A DNA stretch of 64,000 nt from an uncultured Lachnospiraceae bacterium. Lineage in GTDB: Bacteria; Bacillota; Clostridia; Lachnospirales; Lachnospiraceae. The stretch lies in assembly GCA_947173495.1 (NCBI GenBank), contig CAMWFQ010000001.1, positions 308,989 through 372,988 on the forward strand. The letters are read 5' to 3'. Shown here piece after piece: positions 7,829-16,799 of the stretch (its first letter is position 1; each line of letters begins with the position of its first letter). Made by a program: the position numbers and the translations under genes. Under the pieces are notes generated by a model. That model saw only the letters and a list, made by a program, of their open reading frames with translations. It was not told where the DNA came from and did not search any database.

Positions 7829-7973
7829 CCATATCAGCATTGCAGATACCACCATGAATGAAGGGGGTTTACTTTGTGCCTCCGGCGGATGCGCAGAAAA
7901 TGGGAGAGGAAGATGTCACTTCGTGACCCCATTTTCGCGCAGTTCAGCGCCGAAGCGCTGAACTTTCAAAGTA
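7829..7973 (-). repeat. Structured interspersed repeat, copy B
   Basis: About 145 bp, the reverse-oriented partner of 4694-4841. Here all hairpins pair perfectly: GTTCAGCGC-TTCG-GCGCTGAAC with a UUCG tetraloop, GTCAC-GAA-GTGAC, and the enclosing AAAATGGG/CCCATTTT stem. It sits between the Y-family polymerase stop and the yolD-like start, so it would be transcribed in the operon mRNA, and its end adjoins the GGAGG used by the yolD-like gene. Confidence 0.85.
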
Positions 7974-8019
7974 ATCCTCCATGCTGTCAATACAGTATCC
8001 CTCTTAAATTTCCGGCCGG

Positions 8020-9585
8020 CTAAGCCTTATGACCGCCGATCTGTCTGTTTCTCTCCCGGGTCATCGCTCCTTTTTCCAGATTCATCCCCCTGAGAATCGC
8101 GTTTTTCCCGTACTTCTTTTTGATATCCAGTATGGCTTCCTGCATTTTACGCTCACGCCTGAACTCCATTTCTTCCTTCTCCCGCTCCCGCTGTAACGCC
8201 TCATAATCGGTGAAGAGATCCAGCTGCTCAAAAATTTCCTGTTGAACGATATTTTCCTCCCTCTCTACATGGTTAGCCGTTACATTTATTCTCCTGATCA
8301 GAAGCTTCGGATCAACAATTTTTTTAAACAGTTCAGTCACTGCTTCCATGATCAACCTGGCAGATGAAGTCTGACGTTTCAGATTTACGCTTCCGTGCGC
8401 GTGTTTCGGTACCCTGCGTCCATAATGATCTGTCGTCACAGGTCCTCTGTAACGCTGTCCATTCTCCGGATTCGCAAGACTTTCTCTGTCATAGCCTACG
8501 GTAAGCACCATCTGATCTGTTACCAGCCCTTTGTCAACCAGATCAAGGGCCAGAAGGTCCGCCATTTCCCGCGCGATCAGCCTGCCTTCCTCAAAACGGT
8601 AGGGCCTCTGCAGCACCTGGCCCGATCCCAGAGAACTGGTCTCAGGTTTATATGACTTTATATTTTCAATGGTACACGGCTCCCAGCCCCATGCATGGTC
8701 GATCAGAAGCTCTGCATTGACACCGAACAGCTTATAGAGCAGTTCTTCATTATGAAAGTCACCCGGTCCTCCCAGCGAGCATCTCGCCACATCTCCCATG
8801 GTAAAAAGCCCGTTCTCCTCCAGCCTGCCGGCATACCCTCTGCCTACCCGCCAGAAATCCGTAAGCGGACGGTGATGCCACAGAAGCTTCCTGTAAGAAA
8901 GCTCATCCAGCTCGGCGATCCTTACGCCATTTTCATCCGGCGTCACATGTTTGGCCACAATATCCATGGCTACCTTGCTCAGATAAAGATTGGTTCCGAT
9001 CCCCGCTGTGGCAGTGATACCGGTTTCCTGCAAAATATCCTGTATGATCTGTCCCGCCATGGACCGGGCCGTCAGTCCCCTGGCACCCAGATAATGGGAT
9101 ATATCCATAAAGATCTCGTCTATGGAATATACATGGATGTCCTCCGGCGCAGCATACTTCAGATAAATATGATAAATCTTTGTACTGTACGCTATATAGA
9201 GAGCCATCCTCGGCGGCGCTGTGATATAAGAAACAGAAAGCTCCGGCGCGCTCTGCAGCTCCCTGTCATCACAGGACGTACCTGTAAATACCTGCCCCGG
9301 CGCCTGCAGCCTGCGATGGGCGTTTACCTCTTTGATCTTCTGAACCACCTCAAAAAGTCTTGCCCGCCCCGGAATTCCATACGCTTTCAGAGAGGGGGAT
9401 ACTGCCAGGCAGATGGTTTTCTCTGTACGCCTTTCATCCGCCACTACCAGATTGGTCGTCATGGGATCAAGCCCCCGCTCCACAGCTTCCACAGAAGCAT
9501 AAAACGACTTCAGATCTATGGAAATATATACATGATTCTCTTCCGGCACTTTCATCAACTCCTGTTTCTCACATTCAGACTGCAT
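8020..9585 (-). CDS. Y-family DNA polymerase (UmuC/UvrX-like)
   Basis: A translesion polymerase of about 521 residues. The palm begins YISIDLKSFYASVEAVERGLDPM, the DinB/UmuC signature with the first catalytic Asp; the second acidic motif is YSIDEIFMDIS. A helix-hairpin-helix region follows near DFWRVGRGYAGRLEENGLFTMGDVA, then the little-finger domain. The long interval between palm motifs and the lysine/arginine-rich tail (EREKEEMEFRRERKMQEAILDIKKKYGKNAILRG) are typical of the Firmicute UvrX branch, which often lies on mobile DNA. The start at 9585 has an AGGAG site; the track start is a TTG upstream. A LexA box in the promoter shows SOS control, and a YolD-like partner lies downstream. Confidence 0.9.
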   Translation of the reverse strand: MQSECEKQELMKVPEENHVYISIDLKSFYASVEAVERGLDPMTTNLVVADERRTEKTICLAVSPSLKAYGIPGRARLFEVVQKIKEVNAHRRLQAPGQVFTGTSCDDRELQSAPELSVSYITAPPRMALYIAYSTKIYHIYLKYAAPEDIHVYSIDEIFMDISHYLGARGLTARSMAGQIIQDILQETGITATAGIGTNLYLSKVAMDIVAKHVTPDENGVRIAELDELSYRKLLWHHRPLTDFWRVGRGYAGRLEENGLFTMGDVARCSLGGPGDFHNEELLYKLFGVNAELLIDHAWGWEPCTIENIKSYKPETSSLGSGQVLQRPYRFEEGRLIAREMADLLALDLVDKGLVTDQMVLTVGYDRESLANPENGQRYRGPVTTDHYGRRVPKHAHGSVNLKRQTSSARLIMEAVTELFKKIVDPKLLIRRINVTANHVEREENIVQQEIFEQLDLFTDYEALQREREKEEMEFRRERKMQEAILDIKKKYGKNAILRGMNLEKGAMTRERNRQIGGHKA

Positions 9586-9632
9586 ATGCCTCTCCTGCAA
9601 TTGATCGGCTGCGTCTTTCCATATTTACAAGC

Positions 9633-9661
9633 ATTATATCAGAACGTATGTTCTATTTCAA
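9633..9661 (-). promoter_or_regulatory. SOS promoter with LexA box
   Basis: On the minus strand a sigma-A promoter reads TTGAAA (9661-9656), a 17-bp spacer, TATAAT (9638-9633). Inside the spacer is GAAC-GTAT-GTTC (9642-9653), a perfect match to the Gram-positive LexA core GAACN4GTTC. Its position lets LexA block RNA polymerase directly, so the polymerase gene at 9585 should be induced by DNA damage. Confidence 0.9.
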
Positions 9662-9683
9662 TACATTCTGTTTCAAATCTTTT

Positions 9684-10721
9684 TTATTTAAGCCCCACCA
9701 GCTCCACTCCATGTGCAATTCCCGGAATGCTCTGTCCTTCGTTAAAGCTGGTTTTGGAAAGGAGGGCGCCGGTTGGAACAAACAGAACTCTCTTCCACTT
9801 TCCTTCCTCCAGCTGCCTTAAAATATACGCAGACAGAACCACAGCGCTGCAGCCGCAGCCGCTTCCGCCCGCATGCGCATCCTGGCTCTGGTCATAGATT
9901 TCCATTCCGCAGTCCATATGCACTTTGGAAATATCCATCCCCTTGTCTCGCATCATATCCCAGAGAGCCTTCTGTCCCACACTTCCCAGGTCCCCTGTTA
10001 TGATCTTGTCATAATCGGAAGGCATCCTGTCAAAATCCATCAGGTGATGATAAATCGTATCGCAGGCTGCCGGCGCCATACAGGCCCCCATATTCATGGA
10101 ATCTTTCAGTCCATAATCCACGATCCGCCCCAGGGTGAGTCCATCGATCATGGCCCTGTCATGGGCACTTTTCACACTGCTCAAAATGAAAGCGCCGCTT
10201 CCCGTTACCGTCCATGTAGCGGAGAGAGGCCGCTGATTTCCATACCCCAGCGGAAAACGGAATTCCTTTTCCGCACTGGCAAAGTGGCTGGAAGTAACAC
10301 AGGCCGCATGCTCCGCCATGCCTCCTGCAATCATCACCGCCGCCATGGAAAGCGTCAGGCCGCAGGTAGAGCAGGCTCCATACATACCCACCAGCGGAAT
10401 CTGAAAAGAGCCCAGACCAAAGCTGCTGGCAATGGACTGCCCCAGCAGATCCCCTGCAAAAAGATATTTGATATCCTTCTGATTCAGTCCCGATTTTCCG
10501 ATCGCAAGAGAAAGCGCCTCCTTCTGCAGAGTACTTTCCGCCTCTTCCCAGGTATCGCAGCCGAATTTATCATCTGTTCCCACCATATCGAAGCAGTCGC
10601 CAAAAGGCCCTTTTCCCTCCTTGGTACCCGCCACCGATGCGCTCGTCCTTATATAAACGGGAACCGGTATCTTAATGCTCTGATTCCCCTGCTCAAAAAT
10701 TGCTCCTGTCGATATTTCCAT
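9684..10721 (-). CDS. spoVAD: Stage V sporulation protein AD
   Basis: A 345-residue SpoVAD, part of the SpoVA channel that moves calcium-dipicolinate into the forespore and out at germination; SpoVAD binds dipicolinate. Thiolase-like fold signatures are clear: LFAGDLLGQSIASSFGL, then GMYGACSTCGLTLSMAAVMIAGG, and the C-terminal HAGGSGCGCSAVVLSAY. The start at 10721 follows GGAGG-TTTTTT; the upstream in-frame ATG overlaps that site and is not used. Usually spoVAD lies between spoVAC and spoVAE; here neither is adjacent, and a spoVAC gene is found 26 kb away at 36115. No obvious forespore sigma promoter could be read with confidence. Confidence 0.93.
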   Translation of the reverse strand: MEISTGAIFEQGNQSIKIPVPVYIRTSASVAGTKEGKGPFGDCFDMVGTDDKFGCDTWEEAESTLQKEALSLAIGKSGLNQKDIKYLFAGDLLGQSIASSFGLGSFQIPLVGMYGACSTCGLTLSMAAVMIAGGMAEHAACVTSSHFASAEKEFRFPLGYGNQRPLSATWTVTGSGAFILSSVKSAHDRAMIDGLTLGRIVDYGLKDSMNMGACMAPAACDTIYHHLMDFDRMPSDYDKIITGDLGSVGQKALWDMMRDKGMDISKVHMDCGMEIYDQSQDAHAGGSGCGCSAVVLSAYILRQLEEGKWKRVLFVPTGALLSKTSFNEGQSIPGIAHGVELVGLK

Positions 10722-10808
10722 AAAAAACCTCCAGATCATTTACTTTTGGTTAGTTTTTCTAATCTGGAGATTTTTATTCGCATTCTTCAATTTTTCATGG
10801 TTACGGCC

Positions 10809-13412
10809 TTAATCATACCTGACCGTCACATATTCTTTTACCTCTCTGTCGGCAAATCTTAAACCCTCTTCGTCATATTCAAAGGATATTTTTGCTCCAT
10901 CTATCTCCAATTCCGAAGGGACAGCCCCCGCTGACCGGATTTCCAGGCGCTGCAGATTCAGCTGTCCGTACCGTATATCGATCCGCACCTGTTTTTCCTG
11001 ATACTCCACCTTTCCCCATCCGGAATCCAGCGACCAGAAACAACGAAAGTTCTTCGGATGAATCGGTGCAAACCCGATCATTTTCTGTCCCATATCATAC
11101 CGAAATCCACTATAGGTAAGCAGAAGCGCGTAGCTGGCCATGGAACGGGCATAATTACTTCCGCATTCATATTCATTCCACGGATTTCTCTTTTCTCCAT
11201 CATATCGGCTGCGAATTGCCCGGATGCATTCCAGGCCATATTCCTCCAGTCCCTCCCGGATCATATGGCTTGCCGCCTGATATTCAAACCCGTGCATGGT
11301 TTCTTCCGCATACGGCACCGGAATAAAGGGTTTCTCTTTTCCCTCCGGCCAATTGCAGATCAGAAGCCCTTTTTCGTCATCCACGCAATACAGCCGGCAG
11401 GGATTGAAATGGTCTCTTGCGCAGATAAAATTATACCGATAGATCGACCTGAGCGCAGATTTCACCTTATCCTTTTCAAAAATTTCACCCAGTCCGATGA
11501 GATTGGCATGCCATTGTGCAAGAACCTGGTCAATTCCACACCCTTCACCGATCTGATATTTCACTTCCTTTCTCTCGCTGTTCCAGTAGCCGTCATAGAT
11601 ATCCTGATTCTGCATCGTAAGTCCTTTTTGTTCATAGGGCCTCAGAATATTCTTATCCTTCAGGTCTATTTTCTGGTCATAATACTCGCCATTATACAGC
11701 TCGCGGTTCAGAATTTCTTTTCCGGACGCAAACAGGCGCATATACTCTTCCGCAGCATCCTTTTCTCCCATAATCAGCGCCAGCTCCGCCCCCGCCTTTA
11801 ATCCTCCCAGATACATACCGGTAAGCCATGCATTTCTGCCAAACAACTCCATATCCAGCGTATGGTGCTGACGTCCCTCCAGTACGCCATCTTTATCCCA
11901 GTCCCATCGGTCCTCATTCTCCGGGGACCATGCATATTCAATGGTTCTTTTCACATCGGGCCAGATCGTCTCCAGCCACTTCCGGTCGCCGCTGATCCGA
12001 TACTCGCGAAGTACTCTCATCACTGTGCCGTACTGGCCGTCCACACAAGCGCGGAACTTCCATGGCTTTCTGCCGACAGGCAGCATCAGCCTGAATCCCA
12101 TACTGCCATCTTCTCTCATACTGTAAGTATACTCCAGCGTTCTCATCCCTCTCTCCAGCCTGGGGAAAAGAAATGCTGCCGCATAGGTATAGCTCCACAC
12201 ATGGGTGCAGGAGCCCTCGCAGCATCCGGCATCAATGTGGTTACCTTCAAATCCGTATAAAGATCCATCCTCCAGGCGGATACAGGTCGGTGATTTCAAA
12301 ATGGAAAGATTGGCAGAGACTGCATCCAGCACTTCCTCCGGCATGGCGGAATCAAACAGTGTATCCTTAAACAATTTTGTAAGATGATACAGCCGCTCCC
12401 AGTTCCTGCATCCATATATTGCACTGTCTTTTGCATCCGCAAAAAGCTTCGCATAGTAGTTTTTCCATGCTCTTGCCTTTTCCGCCGTTTCTTCCTCCTC
12501 CGGATTCCAGTAATTATAAAAATCAGGGCAATTCCAGGTCAGGAGAAAGCGGAATGTTCCGCTCCTGCCCGCTCCTATTTTCTCCCTTACCGTAAGTGTC
12601 GCAAGATCATCCGCCGCATAATTGGGATCCGTCTCCTTCTTCCCGGTATTATACACTCTGTTTTTTATTCTGCCGGGAGCGGAAAATTCTTTCCAATAGG
12701 CAGAAAGATTATCGAACCAGCTTCCTCGGTACCAGTACTGCTGCTGTGAAATATCCTCTCCCAGTGCTGCGATACATAAGTCTCCACATCCCGGCTCTCC
12801 CTTCCCGTAATCTTCATTCGTCATATGGATAGTTTTAAAACCGGGAAAAGAATCGCTTTTATGTATCCCGCCGCTTTTTGCATACAAATTGTTCATGGAG
12901 AAGCCAATTGTGTATTCCAGATCCCTCTGCGTTATATTCTCCACTGTAAATTCAAAAAAAGCGCCCGGAATACTGGAATCATCCTCATTGGCAGGGATAA
13001 ACGGGTTAAACGCCGTCATCGTTACTCTGCCGGGAAACTTCTCATCCGCAAACTTCAGATTTGCAATCGGGAATTCTCCGATGAATTCACATTCCCTGAA
13101 ATGGGGCAGACCTGCCAGCGTCGCTCTGTCAGCGCCAAATCCGTAGCTGTTAAAATGCGGTCTCCCGTACTTCCCAGTATAAGGCGTAAAACTGTCGCCA
13201 TTTAAAACCCTGGCATCCAATACCTGATCATCCTGCTCGGCTTTAATGGCAAAATGACTCATTCCCGCATGTGATCCCTTATTGGGACGGTTAAAGATCT
13301 CCATATCGATCAGCTGCCCATTGCCAGCCAGCCCGATACATCCGGTTCCGATTCCGCCCAGCGGAAACGAAATCTCTCGTCTCTTTTCATTTTTATAAAT
13401 AAACCGACTCAT
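10809..13412 (-). CDS. GH116 family glycoside hydrolase
   Basis: An 867-residue cytosolic glycosidase of family GH116 (glucosylceramidase/beta-glucosidase and beta-xylosidase group). The N-terminal beta-sandwich starts with FPLGGIGTGCIGLAGNGQLIDMEIFNRP; the C-terminal alpha/alpha barrel runs from about residue 390 with GCCEGSCTHVWSYTYAAAFLFP, and EGRQHHTLDMELFGRNAW carries the Asp expected to be the general acid. No signal peptide is present, so it acts on imported sugars. It is the last gene of an operon with a binding protein and two permeases, whose product is therefore likely a beta-linked oligosaccharide. Beta-glucoside or beta-xyloside specificity cannot be told from the sequence. Confidence 0.9.
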   Translation of the reverse strand: MSRFIYKNEKRREISFPLGGIGTGCIGLAGNGQLIDMEIFNRPNKGSHAGMSHFAIKAEQDDQVLDARVLNGDSFTPYTGKYGRPHFNSYGFGADRATLAGLPHFRECEFIGEFPIANLKFADEKFPGRVTMTAFNPFIPANEDDSSIPGAFFEFTVENITQRDLEYTIGFSMNNLYAKSGGIHKSDSFPGFKTIHMTNEDYGKGEPGCGDLCIAALGEDISQQQYWYRGSWFDNLSAYWKEFSAPGRIKNRVYNTGKKETDPNYAADDLATLTVREKIGAGRSGTFRFLLTWNCPDFYNYWNPEEEETAEKARAWKNYYAKLFADAKDSAIYGCRNWERLYHLTKLFKDTLFDSAMPEEVLDAVSANLSILKSPTCIRLEDGSLYGFEGNHIDAGCCEGSCTHVWSYTYAAAFLFPRLERGMRTLEYTYSMREDGSMGFRLMLPVGRKPWKFRACVDGQYGTVMRVLREYRISGDRKWLETIWPDVKRTIEYAWSPENEDRWDWDKDGVLEGRQHHTLDMELFGRNAWLTGMYLGGLKAGAELALIMGEKDAAEEYMRLFASGKEILNRELYNGEYYDQKIDLKDKNILRPYEQKGLTMQNQDIYDGYWNSERKEVKYQIGEGCGIDQVLAQWHANLIGLGEIFEKDKVKSALRSIYRYNFICARDHFNPCRLYCVDDEKGLLICNWPEGKEKPFIPVPYAEETMHGFEYQAASHMIREGLEEYGLECIRAIRSRYDGEKRNPWNEYECGSNYARSMASYALLLTYSGFRYDMGQKMIGFAPIHPKNFRCFWSLDSGWGKVEYQEKQVRIDIRYGQLNLQRLEIRSAGAVPSELEIDGAKISFEYDEEGLRFADREVKEYVTVRYD

Positions 13413-13424
13413 ACCATTTCTCCT

Positions 13425-14264
13425 TTAACTTTTTAAACCCGACAAGGTCATTCCCTGCATAAAATATTTTTGTCCTGCCAGATATAGAAATGTGGGTATT
13501 ATAATCGAAATTGCAACCCCGGCCAGAATCACGCCGATGCTTCCGGTTCCCATATACCCCTGAAGGACCCGCAGTCCAATCGGCAGCGTCATCTGATCCC
13601 AGTCTGACAGATAGATCAACGGTCCCATAAAATTATTCCAGGAAGCCATGAAGTTCAGCAGTGACGTCATGACAATGACAGACTTTGACATGGGCAGAAT
13701 AATCTTCAGATAAATCTGCACTCTCCCGGCGCCATCGATATAGGCCGCCTCCTCATAGCTCCCCGGTATTGTCATCATAAACTGTCTGACGAAAAAGATT
13801 GACAGCGGATTGATGGTTGCCGGAAGAATAATTGCCCACAGACTTCCCACCAGCCCCAGTTTTGACATCACCACATATACCAGAATCATCGTTGCCTGCG
13901 CCGGGATCATCATTCCTGCCAGCAGTATCATAAATACGGTATTCCTCCCCTTAAACGGTATTCTGGCAAATGCATATCCCGCCATGGTCGTCACCAGCAG
14001 ATTTAAAATCACCGTGGTCACAGCCACCAGAATACTGTTCATCATAAACCTGGCAAAAGGAAATTTGGAAAACACATCCAGGTAATTCCGATAGTAAAAA
14101 TCCGTTGGGAAAAAGCTGGGCGGCACCTTAAAGGATTCCCCCGGAAGCCGCAGGGATGTGGAGATTACCCAGCAAAAGGGGAGCAGCATCAGTGTGCACA
14201 GCAGCATCAGAAGCAAATGAAGGATCAGGCCCCGTATATTTCTTCCACTCTTAACTTTTAACAT
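13425..14264 (-). CDS. Sugar ABC transporter permease (MalG type)
   Basis: A 279-residue CUT1 permease of the MalG/AraQ type with six hydrophobic segments. The EAA loop that docks the ATPase is EEAAYIDGAGRVQIYLKIILPMSKS at about residues 170-195. The C-terminus AGQKYFMQGMTLSGLKS is the characteristic MalG-type ending. It lies 12 bp upstream of the GH116 gene and 14 bp after the MalF-type permease, so the four genes form one operon. The pair builds the membrane channel of the importer; the ATPase must come from elsewhere in the genome. Confidence 0.93.
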   Translation of the reverse strand: MLKVKSGRNIRGLILHLLLMLLCTLMLLPFCWVISTSLRLPGESFKVPPSFFPTDFYYRNYLDVFSKFPFARFMMNSILVAVTTVILNLLVTTMAGYAFARIPFKGRNTVFMILLAGMMIPAQATMILVYVVMSKLGLVGSLWAIILPATINPLSIFFVRQFMMTIPGSYEEAAYIDGAGRVQIYLKIILPMSKSVIVMTSLLNFMASWNNFMGPLIYLSDWDQMTLPIGLRVLQGYMGTGSIGVILAGVAISIIIPTFLYLAGQKYFMQGMTLSGLKS

Positions 14265-14278
14265 ATTCTCCGCCTCCC

Positions 14279-15199
14279 TTATTCATAATCGTAGGTAACC
14301 CACTTCTTCTGTCCTGCAAACTGGATAATCGTCACCGCCAGTATGATCAGAAATACAGAAAACGCAAGCAGACATCCGTATCCTGTTTTTACCTGCTTAA
14401 ATGCAATCTCATAGATATAAAAGGATATGGTTTTCGTCGCGGTTCCAGGCCCTCCGTTGGTGATAATAAAGGGCTCCTCGAAAATCTGAAACACGCTGAT
14501 GATATTTGTCACAATTACAAAGAATATGGTGGATGACAGAAGCGGAAGCGTAATTCTGAAAAAAACCTGCAGAGTCCCCGCCCCATCAATTCTGGCAGCT
14601 TCATAATATACATCCGGTATATTCTGAAGACCGATAAAATAATACAGGAAAGCCGTACCGATAAACTTCCAGAAGCTGAACAATGCAATTGTTATGTACA
14701 CCATTACCTTATTCGTCAGCCACGGAATATTGGTTCCTCCAAGCTGACGCACGAAATAATTGATAACGCCGGTATCCGTGCCAAACAGATATGCCCACAC
14801 AATCGCCACAGAAGCAGTCGTTACAATCGTAGGAAAGTAAATGGCGCCTCTGTAAACTGACTTCAGCCGGGAGCTGCGTACACTGGATACCATGAACGCC
14901 AGGATCAGCCCTCCGATACAGTGAACCGGTACCAGGATCAGCAAAAATTTAAACGTATTTGCAAATGAAACCCTTACCTGCGGATCTATCAAAAATTTTC
15001 TCAGATTTTTCAGTCCTGTGAACTCGGGCGGCTGGATCAGATTGTAGTCAAAAAAAGACAGCCCCAGAGACAAGATCATCGGTCCTCCGATAAACAGCAG
15101 AAAAGTCACAATTGCCGGCAGCAGAAATAAATACCCTGCAATATTATCAGCTCTTTTTTTCTTTTGAAAAACAGATACTGTCTTCTTATTTTCTTTCAT
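14279..15199 (-). CDS. Sugar ABC transporter permease (MalF type)
   Basis: A 306-residue CUT1 permease of the MalF/UgpA type. After a basic N-terminus (FQKKKRADNIAGYLFLLPAIVTFLLF) there are six transmembrane helices; the first external loop carries the usual GLSFFDYNLIQPPEFTGLKNLRKFL phrase, and the EAA motif is YEAARIDGAGTLQVFFRITLPLLSS. It ends AGQKKWVTYDYE. Order in the operon is binding protein, this permease, MalG-type permease, GH116. Function as half of the channel follows from the family; the sugar is inferred to be a GH116 substrate. Confidence 0.93.
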   Translation of the reverse strand: MKENKKTVSVFQKKKRADNIAGYLFLLPAIVTFLLFIGGPMILSLGLSFFDYNLIQPPEFTGLKNLRKFLIDPQVRVSFANTFKFLLILVPVHCIGGLILAFMVSSVRSSRLKSVYRGAIYFPTIVTTASVAIVWAYLFGTDTGVINYFVRQLGGTNIPWLTNKVMVYITIALFSFWKFIGTAFLYYFIGLQNIPDVYYEAARIDGAGTLQVFFRITLPLLSSTIFFVIVTNIISVFQIFEEPFIITNGGPGTATKTISFYIYEIAFKQVKTGYGCLLAFSVFLIILAVTIIQFAGQKKWVTYDYE

Positions 15200-15275
15200 A
15201 CTGATTCCTCTCTTTCTTTTTAAAAAGGGAATGCCGTCTCCATCCCGGCATTCCCCTTTCCTGCCCTCCGTCAGA

Positions 15276-16661
15276 TTATTCTATGTTATCCAGTAAATAG
15301 CTGTCCATCTCTGCAGCTGCTGCATCCAGGGTAGACTGAACGTCCGCTTTATTTACCAGAATGTCGGAAAGCACACGGGTCACCAGTGCATCGCATTCCG
15401 GATACTGTACCGGCGCCTGGACAGAGATCGCCGTCTTTGCACTTTCATAATAAATTTTGTTGTTCTCAGGATATCCCAGCTCCGGCACCAGCTTTTGGGC
15501 TACGGAATCCAGAACAGGGATCGCTCCTGCCGCCATGAATTTTTCAATAAATTCAGCGGAACCGATATAGTTTGCCAGAGAGGCGGCCGCATCCGGATTC
15601 TGAGAATCCTTCATGACGAAAATTCCGCCAACGCCGCAGATCGGCTGGTTCTGATGAAAACTGGGAATGTACTGAACCGCAACATCTGTAAAGCCGTTTG
15701 CATTATAATTATTGGTCGGCCATCTTCCCCAGAATCCCATGGCCACATTTCCGTCAATCAGCTGCTGGATAATATCTACATTCTTTTCCGGAATCGGCGC
15801 ATATCCATACTCATAAATCAGATCCTGCATGAGCTGAAACGCTTCCACCGCCTCCGGTGAATTAATCGTACTTCTGGTAAAGTCGTCATTCATATAAGCG
15901 GCTCCGAAATTATACAGCCATGCTTCCACTGCAAAATAACCATCCGGAAGGACACATCCATACTGCTTGACGCCATCTTTTTCAACGGTAAGTTTTTCGC
16001 AATACTCCAGGAACTCTTCTTTAGTCCAGTTTTCATCCGGAAGAGACAGACCTGCTTCCTCCAGAAGGTTTGTATTAAAGTGAGTCACCACATTATTCCA
16101 TTCCTCAGGGATTGCATATACATGTCCGTCAAATTTTACTTTTTCAAGCATGTTAGGATCAATATCGCCCACCGTTGATTCATATTCTTCCTGATGTGCC
16201 GCGATCCAGTCGTCAATAGGCGCCGCCATACCGGTATCAATAAACATTTCAAATCCTTCCACCGCCACATAAGCACAGTCAATATAATCTCCGCCGGCAA
16301 TCATTGTCTGCATTTTGGTAAAATACTCGCTCCAGTTGCCGGGAATATACACGGTCTCAACGCCAATGCCGGTCTTATCCGTAAATTTCTGCAGACATGC
16401 ATCCAGCGCTTCCTTATCCTGACCGGATCCCAGCCATGCAAGACGTACTGTGGTATCTCCGCCTCCTGTTGTACCGCTTTCCGTCATTTCTTCCTGTCCG
16501 CCATCCGCTTCTGTGTCTGCTTCTGTCTCCTGTGCCGCAGCTCCCCCGGCATCATTGCCGGTGCTCTCGTTTGTATCCGCCGCGTTTTGAGATCCTCCGC
16601 AGGCAGCCAGACCAAACATCATAACACCTGCCAGCAAAATTGCCAATGCTCTCTTTTTCAT
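15276..16661 (-). CDS. Sugar-binding lipoprotein of the GH116 locus
   Basis: A 461-residue family 1 extracellular solute-binding protein. The signal peptide ends in the lipobox FGLAAC (Cys about 21), then a Gly/Glu/Thr-rich linker to residue 70. The mature domain begins TTVRLAWLGSGQDKEALDACLQKFTDKTG and has the typical NNVVTHFNTNLLEEAGLSLPDENWT ligand-cleft strand. It is the first gene of the import operon and is divergent from the YesM/YesN two-component pair, with overlapping promoters between them. High binding-protein levels are expected, matched by a good GGAG ribosome site. Confidence 0.92.
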   Translation of the reverse strand: MKKRALAILLAGVMMFGLAACGGSQNAADTNESTGNDAGGAAAQETEADTEADGGQEEMTESGTTGGGDTTVRLAWLGSGQDKEALDACLQKFTDKTGIGVETVYIPGNWSEYFTKMQTMIAGGDYIDCAYVAVEGFEMFIDTGMAAPIDDWIAAHQEEYESTVGDIDPNMLEKVKFDGHVYAIPEEWNNVVTHFNTNLLEEAGLSLPDENWTKEEFLEYCEKLTVEKDGVKQYGCVLPDGYFAVEAWLYNFGAAYMNDDFTRSTINSPEAVEAFQLMQDLIYEYGYAPIPEKNVDIIQQLIDGNVAMGFWGRWPTNNYNANGFTDVAVQYIPSFHQNQPICGVGGIFVMKDSQNPDAAASLANYIGSAEFIEKFMAAGAIPVLDSVAQKLVPELGYPENNKIYYESAKTAISVQAPVQYPECDALVTRVLSDILVNKADVQSTLDAAAAEMDSYLLDNIE

Positions 16662-16704
16662 TTTCGTTTCTCCTTCCCTTTTATTGTTTTACTTGTTTTC
16701 GGTG

Positions 16705-16739
16705 TTTACAATTCTAGGACATTTCTTCTATAATGTTAA
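16705..16739. promoter_or_regulatory. Overlapping divergent promoters of the GH116 locus
   Basis: Plus strand: TTTACA (16705-16710), 18-bp spacer, TATAAT (16729-16734), driving the kinase/regulator pair. Minus strand: TTAACA (16739-16734), 17-bp spacer, TAGAAT (16716-16711), driving the importer operon. The two promoters share bases, so polymerase occupancy of one should exclude the other, and the YesN-type regulator probably binds nearby. Boxes are seen directly; the regulatory logic is inferred. Confidence 0.65.
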
Positions 16740-16799
16740 TGAAATATTCTCGCACCATTGGTAATTTTGTTGGCTGTTATAAAGGGAGTTTTATACATT

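Noticed and set aside
8695-9897. 400-aa plus-strand ORF
   Set aside because: It is antisense to the Y-family polymerase and SpoVAD genes and crosses their intergenic region; composition is that of a shadow frame.
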